Shown here piece by piece: positions 17,956 through 26,839 of a DNA stretch of 64,000 nucleotides. The notes beneath the pieces were generated by a model. The model was not told the DNA's origin. It saw only the letters and a list, made by a program, of their open reading frames with translations, and ran no database searches. The position numbers and the translations under genes were made by a program. The stretch is from positions 1,227,146-1,291,145 of the forward strand of contig LLKB01000001.1 of NCBI GenBank assembly GCA_001414325.1, given 5' to 3'. This DNA comes from Butyribacter intestini. Lineage in GTDB: Bacteria; Bacillota; Clostridia; Lachnospirales; Lachnospiraceae. Every line of letters begins with the position of its first letter. Within the stretch, counting starts at the first letter, position 1.

Positions 17956-19458
17956 TTAAGGTAATTCAATTTCAAGCAAATCTTTTGCCGGAAGCTTAGT
18001 TGTAGACTCTTTAACAGTCTTAGCAACGGCAAGTTTAGCCTTGTTGATTGGAAGAATAGTTCCAACACCTGCTACACATCCGCCTGGGCAACCCATTCCC
18101 TCGATCATGCAGCCGTCTTTCTTTCCGGCTTTTGCAAGAAGAAGCATCTTCTTACATTCTGCAAGACCCTCACAATGCTCCGTCTGGACTTCTGTTCCAG
18201 GATAGTATTCTTCGATACACTGCTCAATTGCACTGATAACTCCACCTGCAACAGCATATCCACGCCCTGCTCCTGTTGCTTCATGCATTGAACGACCCTT
18301 ATCATATTTGCTAAAATCAATATTCTTTGCTTTAAATATTGCATTTAATTCTTCAAATGTAATAACAAAATCAACATCACTTCGCACAGTTCTTCTTGAT
18401 GCCTCAAGCTTTTTAGCTGCACAAGGTCCTATAAATACTACCTTTGAGTTTGGATATTTCTTCTTGATACTTCTCGCAGTTGCAACCATAGGAGTAAGCT
18501 CCTGAGATACACTGTCGATAATATCAGGGAAATACTTCTTAGCAAGCATTGACCATGCAGGACAGCATGATGTAAGAAGAAACGGAAGATCTCCATTTAC
18601 TACTTCCTTTACATAATGATGTGCTTCTGATACTGCACCGATATCTGCTCCAAGAGCAACCTCATGAACATCCTTAAATCCACATTCTTTTAATGCAGCT
18701 ATAACCTGTGCAGGTGTAACATCAGCTCCAAACTGACCCTCAAATGCCGGGGCAATCTCTGCGATAACTTCATCACCGTGCTGGATAGCTCTGATCATCT
18801 GGAATATCTGTGATTTATCAGCAATAGCTCCGAATGGACAGCTCGCCATACACTGACCACATGATACACACTTCTCATCATTTATCTTTGCTCGACCATG
18901 CTCATCACTCTCGATAGCATTAATTCCACAAGCTTCGGCACAAGGTCTGATTTTCTTGATAATCGCATGGTATGGGCATATAGCTATACATTTGCCACAT
19001 TTGATACATTTGTCCTGATCTACAAATGCGTGTCCGTCAACCATTGAGATAGCTTCTTTTGGACAGACTTCCATACATGGATGTGCTACACAACCGTGAC
19101 ACATATTGCTGACTTCAATCTTGTTGTCCTCACACATATCACAAGCCGATGGAATAACCTGCATAAGAGGCGGCTCATAATATTTTTCAGAAATATTACT
19201 CTCTGCAAATCCCTCTGTTATATGTACCGGTCTGTCTAATGGTCTGAGTGAAAGTCCCATTGCAAGACGAACTCTTTCTGATGCAATAGCTCTTTCTCTC
19301 CAAATGCTCTCACGGTAAAGCGGAACATCTGATGGTGTTATCTTGTATGGTATTTCCTCCAACTCGTGGCTTACATCTCCTGTACTGTAAGCAGCACGTG
19401 CTACTTCCTCAAATACCTGTTCCCTGATTTTCTTTGTCTGTGTGTCAATTCCACGCAT
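17956..19458 (-). CDS. Monomeric [FeFe] hydrogenase
   Basis: About 500 residues. The H-cluster motifs are TSCCPAW, IGPCAAKK and EGMGCPGGCVAG. In front lie several Fe-S clusters, seen as CDMCEDN, CHGCVAHPCMEVCPK, CIKCGKCIAICP and CVSCGQCMASCP. The domain set fits a ferredoxin-linked, single-subunit enzyme (group B type, by pattern) producing H2 in the cytoplasm. The start at 19458 has AGGAGG 6 bases upstream; a longer frame to 19539 has a poorly placed GGGGAG and a basic, non-homologous extension. It lies directly downstream of the butyrate operon, separated by a strong terminator, with a long leader of its own. Confidence 0.93.
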   Translation of the reverse strand: MRGIDTQTKKIREQVFEEVARAAYSTGDVSHELEEIPYKITPSDVPLYRESIWRERAIASERVRLAMGLSLRPLDRPVHITEGFAESNISEKYYEPPLMQVIPSACDMCEDNKIEVSNMCHGCVAHPCMEVCPKEAISMVDGHAFVDQDKCIKCGKCIAICPYHAIIKKIRPCAEACGINAIESDEHGRAKINDEKCVSCGQCMASCPFGAIADKSQIFQMIRAIQHGDEVIAEIAPAFEGQFGADVTPAQVIAALKECGFKDVHEVALGADIGAVSEAHHYVKEVVNGDLPFLLTSCCPAWSMLAKKYFPDIIDSVSQELTPMVATARSIKKKYPNSKVVFIGPCAAKKLEASRRTVRSDVDFVITFEELNAIFKAKNIDFSKYDKGRSMHEATGAGRGYAVAGGVISAIEQCIEEYYPGTEVQTEHCEGLAECKKMLLLAKAGKKDGCMIEGMGCPGGCVAGVGTILPINKAKLAVAKTVKESTTKLPAKDLLEIELP

Positions 19459-19683
19459 GGCAATCCTCCTATTATATTTGTATAATACCAATAGTAACCT
19501 ATTTATTTTAAGTTGCAGTCTGACAAACATAATATACATAACTCCCCTGTATATTATTAATTTCTAAAAATCTCAGCCACAACATTTTCACTGTAAAAAC
19601 TAAGCTAATGCAGATATACTGAATTTGTTATTATTTTCCATATTTTTTCCGCACAAACCTAACATATTATACTATAATAGATA

Positions 19684-19733
19684 AAAAATCTCAATAGAAT
19701 TTTTTAAATTTATTATAAACAAATTCTATTGAG
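19684..19733 (-). terminator. Terminator-like hairpin in the hydrogenase leader
   Basis: A 13-bp perfect stem CTCAATAGAATTT/AAATTCTATTGAG (19690-19702 with 19721-19733) is followed by TTTTTT on the minus strand and by a T-run on the plus strand. It lies 230 bases upstream of the hydrogenase start, below a TATAAT box. It could be an attenuator, the end of a small RNA, or a back-up terminator for the butyrate operon. Confidence 0.55.
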
Positions 19734-19759
19734 TTTTTGACATTATTACAACAAATATC

Positions 19760-19765
19760 ATTATA
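19760..19765 (-). promoter_or_regulatory. Candidate -10 box for the hydrogenase transcript
   Basis: A perfect TATAAT is read on the minus strand, but the -35 position 17 bases upstream is only a T-run. If used, transcription starts near 19752 and meets the terminator-like hairpin at 19690-19733 at once. Confidence 0.35.
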
Positions 19766-19821
19766 CCTAACGGATATGGAATAAAAAATAAGTTTTCAAA
19801 TATAAAAATCATGCAACAATT

Positions 19822-19859
19822 AAAAAGGCGGCATACCCAAAACCGGATATGCCGCCTTT
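19822..19859 (-). terminator. Terminator of the butyrate operon
   Basis: A 12-bp perfect stem AAAGGCGGCATA/TATGCCGCCTTT (19848-19859 with 19824-19835). On the minus strand it ends in TTTTTA, about 90 bases after the etfA stop codon. Confidence 0.9.
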
Positions 19860-19951
19860 ATATATGAATTAAAGAACTACCAAAATATAATTATAAATTG
19901 TCTCTTCTTGACTTTCAGTCAAGAAGCATCCCTCGCTTTAACAAGCTCGGT

Positions 19952-20995
19952 CTATTTTACAACCTCTTTTAAAGCTTCTGTAAGCTTTGGTACGATCTTG
20001 TTGAGGTCGCCTACTATACCATAATCAGCTACATCGAAGATAGGAGCTGTCTCATCTTTGTTGATTGCAACGATGATGTCTGACTCTTCCATACCTGCTG
20101 TATGCTGGATAGCACCTGAAATACCGATTGCAAAGTAAACATTAGGACGAACTGTCTTTCCTGTCTGTCCAACCTGTAACTCTTTTGGCATCCATCCGTT
20201 ATCTACTACTGCACGTGAGCAGCTAACTGTTCCGCCGATTACATCAGCGAGATCCTGAAGCATTGCAAAGTTCTCTTTGCTTCCAACTCCACGACCACCT
20301 GATACAAGGATTTTTGCATCCATGATATCAACTGTATCTGAAAGATCTTTAACGATGTCAAGGATCTCAACATATTTGTTATTTGGAGTAAATCCAGGAT
20401 TGTACTCGATAACTTCTGCTTTTGCACCCTTTACAGGCTCGATTTTCTGCATAACACCAGGACGAACTGTTGCCATCTGTGGACGATTGTCAGGGCAAGC
20501 GATAGTAGCGATAGTGTTACCACCGAATGCAGGACGAGTCATGAGAAGCTGATTGTGCTTCTGTTTATCTTCCTGTCCAGGAATTGCATTGATTGGGAAA
20601 TCACCAATCTCAAGTACAGTACAGTCTGCTGTAAGACCTGTCTGAACACGAGCTGATACACGAGGTCCTAAATCACGACCAATAGCTGTTGCACCAACTA
20701 ATACGATTTCAGGCTTGTACTCGTTGATTACTGAAGATAATGCATGAGCATATGGCTCTGTTCTGTACTCTTTTAACTCAGGATCATCTACAACGATAAC
20801 CTTGTCTGCACCATACTCTGCTAATTCATCTGTAAGACCTTTAACATCAGAACCGATAAGAACGGCTGTTACATCTGTACCAAGGTCACTTGCAAGTTCT
20901 TTTGCTTTTCCAAGCAATTCAAAAGCGATTCCGCTTAATTCGTTGTCTACCTGCTGTGCAAAGACATAGACACCCTTATATTCTTCTAAACCCAT
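19952..20995 (-). CDS. etfA: Electron transfer flavoprotein alpha subunit
   Basis: A 347-residue protein that partners EtfB and Bcd. The N-terminal nucleotide-binding-like domain (EYKGVYVFAQQ) and the C-terminal FAD domain are present. The latter shows VSGGRGVGSKENF, GQTGKTVRPNVYFAIGISGA and ISGAIQHTAGM. Clostridial EtfAB with Bcd bifurcate electrons from NADH to crotonyl-CoA and ferredoxin. The ATG at 20995 fits the family N-terminus; GTG codons at 21007 and 21004 lie closer to AAGGA and remain possible. It is the last gene of the operon. Confidence 0.96.
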   Translation of the reverse strand: MGLEEYKGVYVFAQQVDNELSGIAFELLGKAKELASDLGTDVTAVLIGSDVKGLTDELAEYGADKVIVVDDPELKEYRTEPYAHALSSVINEYKPEIVLVGATAIGRDLGPRVSARVQTGLTADCTVLEIGDFPINAIPGQEDKQKHNQLLMTRPAFGGNTIATIACPDNRPQMATVRPGVMQKIEPVKGAKAEVIEYNPGFTPNNKYVEILDIVKDLSDTVDIMDAKILVSGGRGVGSKENFAMLQDLADVIGGTVSCSRAVVDNGWMPKELQVGQTGKTVRPNVYFAIGISGAIQHTAGMEESDIIVAINKDETAPIFDVADYGIVGDLNKIVPKLTEALKEVVK

Positions 20996-21020
20996 TTTAG
21001 TCACCACTTCCTTATAAATT

Positions 21021-21806
21021 TTAGATTACATGTTTCTCTTTTAATTTGTCCATGATGTATGAAACTGCCTGATCTGCATCTTCAGGAGTAACCTTCTCGC
21101 CTGCTCCCTTTCTAACTTTGTCAGAAGCTTTAGCGATCTTTGTAGGTGATCCTGCAAGACCGATATTAGAATCATCAACATCTTTAAGGTCTTTTCTGCC
21201 CCATACTGTAATCTCAGCATCGTAAGCATCAAAGATTCCGCCTGGAGTCATATAACGAGGCTCATTTAATTCTGAAAGAGCTGTAACTAAGCAAGGCATC
21301 TTAGCTTTTAATACATGATATCTGTCATCATACTGACGCTCTACTACAACACTGTCTCCCTCGATCTTAATGTCTTTAGCATAAGAGATTACAGGGATGT
21401 CAAGGTGCTCAGAAATCTGAGGACCAACCTGTGCTGTATCACCGTCGATAGCCTGACGACCTGTGATGATAAGATCATAATCAATATTTCTAAGTGCACC
21501 GGCAATTGTTGTAGATGTTGCCCAAGTATCAGCACCACCTAAAACTCTGTCAGTTACAAGGATACCCTTGTCTGCACCCATTGCGATTGCTTCACGAAGT
21601 ACTTCCTCTGCTTTTGGAAGACCCATTGTAAGTACAGTTACCTCTGCACCATATTCATCTTTTATTCTAAGTGCTGCTTCCAAACCTGCTTTGTCGTCAG
21701 GGTTCATGATTGCAAGCATAGCACCTCTATCCAAAGTACCGTCCGGGTTAAATTTAACTCCGCCTTTAGTATCTGGAACCTGTTTTACACATACTACTAT
21801 TTTCAC
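21021..21806 (-). CDS. etfB: Electron transfer flavoprotein beta subunit
   Basis: A 261-residue protein. It starts with MKIVVCVKQVPDT and carries the nucleotide-binding region LIITGRQAIDGDTAQVGPQ, as in bifurcating clostridial EtfB, which binds the flavin that splits NADH electrons. The start codon is GTG at 21806, with AGGAG 10 bases upstream. It lies between bcd and etfA in the operon. It completes the Bcd-EtfAB complex. Confidence 0.96.
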   Translation of the reverse strand: MKIVVCVKQVPDTKGGVKFNPDGTLDRGAMLAIMNPDDKAGLEAALRIKDEYGAEVTVLTMGLPKAEEVLREAIAMGADKGILVTDRVLGGADTWATSTTIAGALRNIDYDLIITGRQAIDGDTAQVGPQISEHLDIPVISYAKDIKIEGDSVVVERQYDDRYHVLKAKMPCLVTALSELNEPRYMTPGGIFDAYDAEITVWGRKDLKDVDDSNIGLAGSPTKIAKASDKVRKGAGEKVTPEDADQAVSYIMDKLKEKHVI

Positions 21807-21857
21807 AGCTTTGTCACTCCTTGTCTTATTTTTTGGTTTATGTTTTTATTTACGATA

Positions 21858-23027
21858 TTATTTAAGTAATGCACCTGAGATAACCATTCTCTGAACTTCA
21901 CTTGTTCCTTCATAGATCTCAGTAATCTTAGCATCACGCATCATACGCTCAACATCGTACTCTCTGATGTAACCATAACCACCATGTAACTGAACTGCTT
22001 TTGTTGTAACTTCCATTGCAACTTCTGCTGCACAAAGTTTAGCCATAGCAGCTTCTACTGAGTAAGATACCTTTGCACCGTCAGCAAATTCCTGTTTCTT
22101 AAGTGCTGCTCTGTAAACTAAATTCTTTGCAGCTTCAACCTTTGTAGCCATATCAGCAAGCTGGAACTGAGTATTCTGCTGCTGTGCGATAGTACGGCCA
22201 AACTGTTTTCTCTCTTTTGTGTACTCGATTGTTCTGTCAAGTGCACCTTCTGCAAGACCAAGTGCCTGAGCTGCGATACCGATACGTCCACCATCAAGAG
22301 TGTGCATAGCGATAGGGAAACCTTTGCCCTGAGGTCCTAAAAGTGCATCCTTAGGAATACGGCAATCCTGGAAAATAAGCTCATATGTTGAAGAACCACG
22401 GATACCCATCTTCTTCTCTTTTGTTCCGAATGTGAATCCAGGTGTTCCTTTTTCTACGATGAATGCAGAGAATTTCTTAATCTTTCTGCCTTTCTTTCCT
22501 TCGATGATGTCTGTATAAGCAATAATGATATAAACATCAGCAACCTCACCGTTTGTGATGAAGCACTTAGAACCATTAAGTACCCACTCATCTCCGTCAA
22601 GTACAGCTTTAGTCTGAACACCCTGAGCATCTGTACCTGCACCTGGCTCTGTAAGACCAAATGCTCCGATATACTCTCCACTTGCAAGCTTTGGAAGGTA
22701 TTTCTTTTTCTGATCTTCTGTACCATAAGTAAGAATAGGATCTGCACAAAGTGATGTATGAGCTGAAACAATAACGCTTGTTGTACCACAAACTTTTGCG
22801 AGTTCCTCTACACACATAATATATGTTAAAATATCACAACCCTGTCCACCGTACTCCTTTGGAATAGGAATACCCATGAAACCACTCTTTGCCATTTTTT
22901 TAACAGTTTCCATTGGAAAATGTTCTGTCTCATCAGTCTCCTGAGCAACAGGTTTAACTTCATTTTCAGCGAAATCTTTGAAAAGCTGTCTCGCCATCTC
23001 ATGCTTTTTACTTAATGTAAAATCCAT
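21858..23027 (-). CDS. bcd: Butyryl-CoA dehydrogenase
   Basis: A 389-residue acyl-CoA dehydrogenase reducing crotonyl-CoA to butyryl-CoA. Visible features are the FAD/substrate segment FGLTEPGAGTDAQG, the helical bundle motif RKQFGRTIAQQQNTQFQLAD, and the catalytic Glu region ITEIYEGTSEVQRMV near the C-terminus. The start at 23027 (MDFTLSKKHEMAR) fits relatives; a GTG at 23042 is the alternative. It lies between hbd and etfB in the standard butyrate order. Confidence 0.96.
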   Translation of the reverse strand: MDFTLSKKHEMARQLFKDFAENEVKPVAQETDETEHFPMETVKKMAKSGFMGIPIPKEYGGQGCDILTYIMCVEELAKVCGTTSVIVSAHTSLCADPILTYGTEDQKKKYLPKLASGEYIGAFGLTEPGAGTDAQGVQTKAVLDGDEWVLNGSKCFITNGEVADVYIIIAYTDIIEGKKGRKIKKFSAFIVEKGTPGFTFGTKEKKMGIRGSSTYELIFQDCRIPKDALLGPQGKGFPIAMHTLDGGRIGIAAQALGLAEGALDRTIEYTKERKQFGRTIAQQQNTQFQLADMATKVEAAKNLVYRAALKKQEFADGAKVSYSVEAAMAKLCAAEVAMEVTTKAVQLHGGYGYIREYDVERMMRDAKITEIYEGTSEVQRMVISGALLK

Positions 23028-23064
23028 GCCTTTCTTTACCACCTTTCATAATTTATATAATCAA

Positions 23065-23937
23065 TTACTGTGCATCAACTGCTGTCTTTGTACGATCAGC
23101 ATTATATACATAGAAACCTTTTCCACTCTTAACACCGAGATTTCCACCACGAACCATCTTACGGAGAAGTGGGCAAGCACGATACTTGCTGTCACCAGTC
23201 TCATTGTAAAGAACATCCATGATAGCAAGGCAGATATCAAGACCGATGAAGTCACCTAACTCTAAAGGTCCCATTGGATGATTTGCACCAAGTTTCATAG
23301 CTGCATCGATTCCGGCGATATCAGAAACACCTTCCATCTTGATGAATGCTGCTTCGTTGATCATTGGGATAAGGATACGGTTTACTACGAATCCTGCTGC
23401 TTCATTTACCTGAACAGGAGTCTTTCCAATCTGCTCTGCAATCTTCTTGATAGAGTCAACAGTCTCAGCAGGTGTATTTACACCAGCGATAACTTCGATA
23501 AGTTTCATACGGTCAGCAGGATTGAAGAAATGCATACCAACCATTGGACGTGTAAGTCCGTTGCCGATCTCTGTGATAGAAAGGCTTGATGTGTTTGATG
23601 CAAAAATGCACTCTGGTTTAGCAATCTTATCTAACTCAGCAAATGTAGTCTTTTTAACCTGCATATCTTCAAATGCAGCTTCTACGATAAGATCACAGTC
23701 TGCACAAAGGTTCTCTTTTAAGCCCGGTGTGATTCTTGAAAGGATAGCATCAACTTCTTCCTGAGTCTTCTTTCCTTTCTGAACAAGTCTGTCATAACCT
23801 TTAGCGATTTTTTCTTTTCCGCCTTCAGCCCACTCCTGCTTGATATCGCAAAGAGCTACTTCAAAACCTTCTGTCTGAGCAAATGCCTTAGCAATGCCCT
23901 GTCCCATAGTACCAGCACCAATAACGCCTACTTTCAT
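23065..23937 (-). CDS. hbd: 3-Hydroxybutyryl-CoA dehydrogenase
   Basis: A 290-residue NAD(P)-dependent enzyme reducing acetoacetyl-CoA to 3-hydroxybutyryl-CoA. The N-terminal Rossmann motif is VGVIGAGTMGQGIAKAFAQ. The catalytic His lies in GMHFFNPADRMKLIEVI, and the C-terminal domain has NHPMGPLELGDFIGLD. GGAGG 7 bases upstream supports the ATG at 23937. The crt-hbd gap of 146 bases contains a GC-rich hairpin and no gene. Confidence 0.97.
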   Translation of the reverse strand: MKVGVIGAGTMGQGIAKAFAQTEGFEVALCDIKQEWAEGGKEKIAKGYDRLVQKGKKTQEEVDAILSRITPGLKENLCADCDLIVEAAFEDMQVKKTTFAELDKIAKPECIFASNTSSLSITEIGNGLTRPMVGMHFFNPADRMKLIEVIAGVNTPAETVDSIKKIAEQIGKTPVQVNEAAGFVVNRILIPMINEAAFIKMEGVSDIAGIDAAMKLGANHPMGPLELGDFIGLDICLAIMDVLYNETGDSKYRACPLLRKMVRGGNLGVKSGKGFYVYNADRTKTAVDAQ

Positions 23938-23981
23938 GATATAACCTCCATAATATTATATTTATCTGTTTGTCAGATATT

Positions 23982-24016
23982 CCGGCTGCTATGTGACACT
24001 ACCACTTTGCAGCCGG
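23982..24016 (-). promoter_or_regulatory. Intercistronic hairpin between crt and hbd
   Basis: An 8-bp GC-rich perfect stem, CCGGCTGC/GCAGCCGG (24009-24016 with 23982-23989), with a 19-base loop. No T-run follows on the minus strand, so it is not a terminator. An mRNA-processing or stability element is a reasonable inference. Confidence 0.5.
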
Positions 24017-24083
24017 TTAAAAATCATTTTTCAGAAACACAAACATATTCTTACATATTCATGTTTCTTTTTAATACTTTAAA

Positions 24084-24872
24084 TTAGCAGTTCTTAAATG
24101 GAACAACCTTAACTTTCTGATCCTTAGGTGCAAGGAAGTTTCCCATTCCTGCTTTCTGGTCTTCTGTCTCAAAGCAGTCACCAAAGAGTTTTTCTTCGAT
24201 AACGATAGCCTTGTCCATATCAACCTGAAGACCATCGTTGATAGCCTTCTTACAATTGCGGACTGCAATAGGTGCATTCTTCGCAATTGTAGCTGCAAGT
24301 TTCTCTGCTGCCGGGATAAGCTCCTCAGCAGGATATATTGCATTTACAAGACCGATTCTGTAAGCTTCGTCAGCCTTGATGTTTCTTGCTGTGTAGATAA
24401 GCTGTTTAGCCATACCAACACCAACTGTTCTGGCAAGTCTCTGTGTTCCACCAAATCCAGGTGTAATTCCAAGACCAGCCTCAGGCTGTCCGAACATTGC
24501 ATTCTCTGAGCAGATACGAATATCACAGCTCATAGAAATCTCGCATCCTCCACCGAGTGCAAAACCGTTTACTGCTGCAATAACAGGAATTGGTAATGTC
24601 TCAAGTTTGCGGAATACATCATTTCCTTTTTTACCGAATGCTTCGCCCTCAGCCTTTGTAAGTGTGCTCATCTCTCCGATGTCAGCACCGGCAACGAAAG
24701 ACTTGTCGCCTGCTCCCGTAAGGATAACGGCTCTAACTGTATTAAGGTCAATGGCATCAAGTGTTGCATCAAGTTCATCAAGAACCTGGCTGTTTAAAGC
24801 ATTTAATGCCTTTGGACGATTGATAGTAATAGTTGCAACTGCATCTTTTACTTCATATAAAATAAAATCCAT
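24084..24872 (-). CDS. crt: Crotonase (3-hydroxybutyryl-CoA dehydratase)
   Basis: A 262-residue enoyl-CoA hydratase-fold enzyme making crotonyl-CoA. The oxyanion-hole and CoA segment is SFVAGADIGEM. The catalytic Glu region FALGGGCEISMSCDIRI is followed by FGQPEAGLGITPGFGGTQRL with the second catalytic Glu. AAGGAG 8 bases upstream supports the ATG at 24872. It is the second gene of the operon, after thl. Confidence 0.97.
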   Translation of the reverse strand: MDFILYEVKDAVATITINRPKALNALNSQVLDELDATLDAIDLNTVRAVILTGAGDKSFVAGADIGEMSTLTKAEGEAFGKKGNDVFRKLETLPIPVIAAVNGFALGGGCEISMSCDIRICSENAMFGQPEAGLGITPGFGGTQRLARTVGVGMAKQLIYTARNIKADEAYRIGLVNAIYPAEELIPAAEKLAATIAKNAPIAVRNCKKAINDGLQVDMDKAIVIEEKLFGDCFETEDQKAGMGNFLAPKDQKVKVVPFKNC

Positions 24873-24904
24873 GATATTTTCTCCTTTTTAAGATACATAT
24901 TAGT

Positions 24905-24934
24905 CCGAATATCCTGAAAACTCAGGATATTCGG
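24905..24934 (-). promoter_or_regulatory. Intercistronic hairpin between thl and crt
   Basis: A 13-bp perfect stem, CCGAATATCCTGA/TCAGGATATTCGG (24922-24934 with 24905-24917), with a 4-base loop. On the minus strand the following bases are ACTAATATG, so there is no terminator T-run. It may stabilise or separate the thl message from the distal genes. Confidence 0.6.
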
Positions 24935-24989
24935 CAATATTTATTTTAATGCTTTTTAGGCATCCGTGACACCCGTACAGGCAAATGGA

Positions 24990-26174
24990 TTAGTCTCTCT
25001 CAACAACTGTTGAGCAGCCCATTCCACCACCGATACAAAGTGTTGCAAGACCTCTCTTAGCATCCATCTTCTGCATCTCATGAAGAAGTGTAACGAGAAT
25101 ACGGCATCCTGAAGCTCCAACAGGATGTCCAAGTGCAATAGCACCACCATTTGGATTAAGTTTAGAAAGATCAAAGTTAAGATCCTTTCCAACTGCTACT
25201 GACTGTGCAGCGAAAGCTTCGTTTGCTTCATATACATCAAAGTCATCAATTGTAAGACCAGTCTTTGCAAGAACTTTCTTTGTAGATGCAACAGGTCCAA
25301 CACCCATGATTGAAGGATCAACTCCGCCAAGTGCTCCGGCAACGAATGTAGCCATTGGTGTAACACCGAGCTCTTTAGCTTTCTCCTCACTCATAACAAC
25401 GATTGCAGCAGCACCATCATTGATTCCTGATGCGTTACCTGCTGTAACTACGCCGCCTTCTTTTCCTGAACAGCATTTAAGTTTTGAAAGGCTCTCAGCA
25501 GTTGTTCCAGGACGTGGTCCCTCATCTTTATCGAATACTGTAACACCTTTTCTTGTCTTAATCTCAACTGGAACGATCTCGTCATCGAATGCACCTGCTG
25601 CGATAGCCTTTTCACATTTCTGCTGGCTGTTTGCTGCAAACTCATCGAGTTCTTCACGAGTAAGTCCCCACTGATCTGCAACATTCTCTGCCGTAATCAT
25701 CATATGATACTGATTGAATGCATCCCAAAGGGCATCGTTTACCATTGTATCAACAAGTTTTCCGTTGTTCATGCGGTATCCGAAACGACCCTGCATCATA
25801 GCATAAGGTGCCATAGACATATTTTCCATACCACCTGCAACAACGATGTCAGCATCTCCTGCCTGAATCATCTGAGCTGCCATATTTACACAGTTAAGAC
25901 CTGAACCACAAACTACATTTACTGTAACAGCCGGTGTCTCAACAGGAAGTCCTGCTTTGATTGAAGCCTGACGTGCAACATTCTGACCTAAACCTGCCTG
26001 GATAACACATCCCATATATACATGATCTACCTGATCTGCAGGTACATTTGCTCTTTTAAGAGCTTCCTTAATAACGATTGAACCTAATACAGGTGCCGGA
26101 GTAGTGCTTAATCCTCCACCCATTTTTCCGATTGCAGTACGACAAGCGCCTGCTAAAACTACTTTCTTTGCCAT
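24990..26174 (-). CDS. thl: Acetyl-CoA acetyltransferase (thiolase)
   Basis: A 394-residue thiolase condensing two acetyl-CoA to acetoacetyl-CoA, the first step to butyrate. The acyl-accepting Cys is in [12 protein letters not shown] (about residue 89). The second active-site elements are [12 protein letters not shown] and [12 protein letters not shown] near the C-terminus. AAGGAGG lies 11 bases upstream of the ATG at 26174. It is the first gene of the operon, facing away from the CoA-transferase gene across a 665-base regulatory interval. Confidence 0.97.
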   Translation of the reverse strand: MAKKVVLAGACRTAIGKMGGGLSTTPAPVLGSIVIKEALKRANVPADQVDHVYMGCVIQAGLGQNVARQASIKAGLPVETPAVTVNVVCGSGLNCVNMAAQMIQAGDADIVVAGGMENMSMAPYAMMQGRFGYRMNNGKLVDTMVNDALWDAFNQYHMMITAENVADQWGLTREELDEFAANSQQKCEKAIAAGAFDDEIVPVEIKTRKGVTVFDKDEGPRPGTTAESLSKLKCCSGKEGGVVTAGNASGINDGAAAIVVMSEEKAKELGVTPMATFVAGALGGVDPSIMGVGPVASTKKVLAKTGLTIDDFDVYEANEAFAAQSVAVGKDLNFDLSKLNPNGGAIALGHPVGASGCRILVTLLHEMQKMDAKRGLATLCIGGGMGCSTVVERD

Positions 26175-26326
26175 AAAAATAAGTTCCTCCTTGTCCGTTT
26201 TTCACTGATACAATATCAGCTTTATTTAGAAACCGACCTACTATCACATATATCCTATACATCAGAAAATCAAGTATGCACTCAATTTTCATATTATGTA
26301 ACTCTCACATACAATCGGTTCTATCA

Positions 26327-26344
26327 TTGATAATCATATAACAA
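26327..26344. promoter_or_regulatory. Weak Rex-like dyad upstream of thl
   Basis: TTGATAATCATATAACAA is a partial palindrome resembling the TTGTTAA-N4-TTAACAA operators of the NADH-sensing repressor Rex, which controls butyrate genes in clostridia. It lies about 155 bases upstream of the thl ATG. The match is imperfect and no rex gene is in the window. Confidence 0.3.
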
Positions 26345-26606
26345 AACGACAAATTAAGCAAGTTTTTTCAAGGTACTTTATTTTTAATTTATTTTTTATA
26401 GCTGAATAGCCTTTCATTTTCCAAATGAAATAAACATAAGCTGCGCAGCAGCGACTGACAGCTTGCTGGCAGGTTTATGAAACTAAGGAATGAATGACCG
26501 AACTGTTACACTTTATACTATAGCCTAATTACATTTTCTTACAATTCTGGCTGCCTGTCCCTCAATTCATTTGTTGATAATTTTTTTTATTAGTGTTATT
26601 CTATTG

Positions 26607-26636
26607 TTGGCAAAATTTTAGACTTTACAGTATAAT
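26607..26636 (+). promoter_or_regulatory. but: Candidate promoter of the CoA-transferase gene
   Basis: TTGGCA (26607-26612), an 18-base spacer and a perfect TATAAT (26631-26636). The predicted start near 26643 leaves a 5' leader of about 195 bases. Confidence 0.6.
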
Positions 26637-26662
26637 TTTTCTCAATTTAATTTATACTGTAA
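26625..26662. promoter_or_regulatory. Inverted repeat overlapping the but promoter
   Basis: TTACAGTATA (26625-26634) and TATACTGTAA (26653-26662) are perfect 10-base inverted repeats. The left arm covers the -10 box and the right arm lies just beyond the predicted start site. No T-run follows on either strand. This fits a repressor operator better than a terminator. Confidence 0.5.
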
Positions 26663-26709
26663 TTTGTGTAAGGAACAAATCTTATTTCTATTCCTGCATA
26701 ATATAATGC

Positions 26710-26731
26710 CCGCATCAGTGTCACGATGCGG
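26710..26731 (+). promoter_or_regulatory. Hairpin in the but 5' leader
   Basis: CCGCATC (26710-26716) pairs with GATGCGG (26725-26731) around an 8-base loop in the transcript of the CoA-transferase gene. No T-run follows. A second weak stem, CTGCC/GGCAG, lies at about 26742-26766. Confidence 0.4.
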
Positions 26732-26839
26732 ACTACGGTTACTGCCTATACTTTCTATAATGGCAGATAACAATCATTTCATATGTTAATGATGCAATTA
26801 GGACAACTACAATCTTGTGGCACAGAAAAGAGGAAGATT

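Noticed and set aside
19459..19539. 27-residue N-terminal extension of the hydrogenase with GGGGAG nearby
   Set aside because: AGGAGG with ideal spacing precedes the internal ATG at 19458, and the extension has no family similarity; the GGGGAG is only 2 bases from its ATG.
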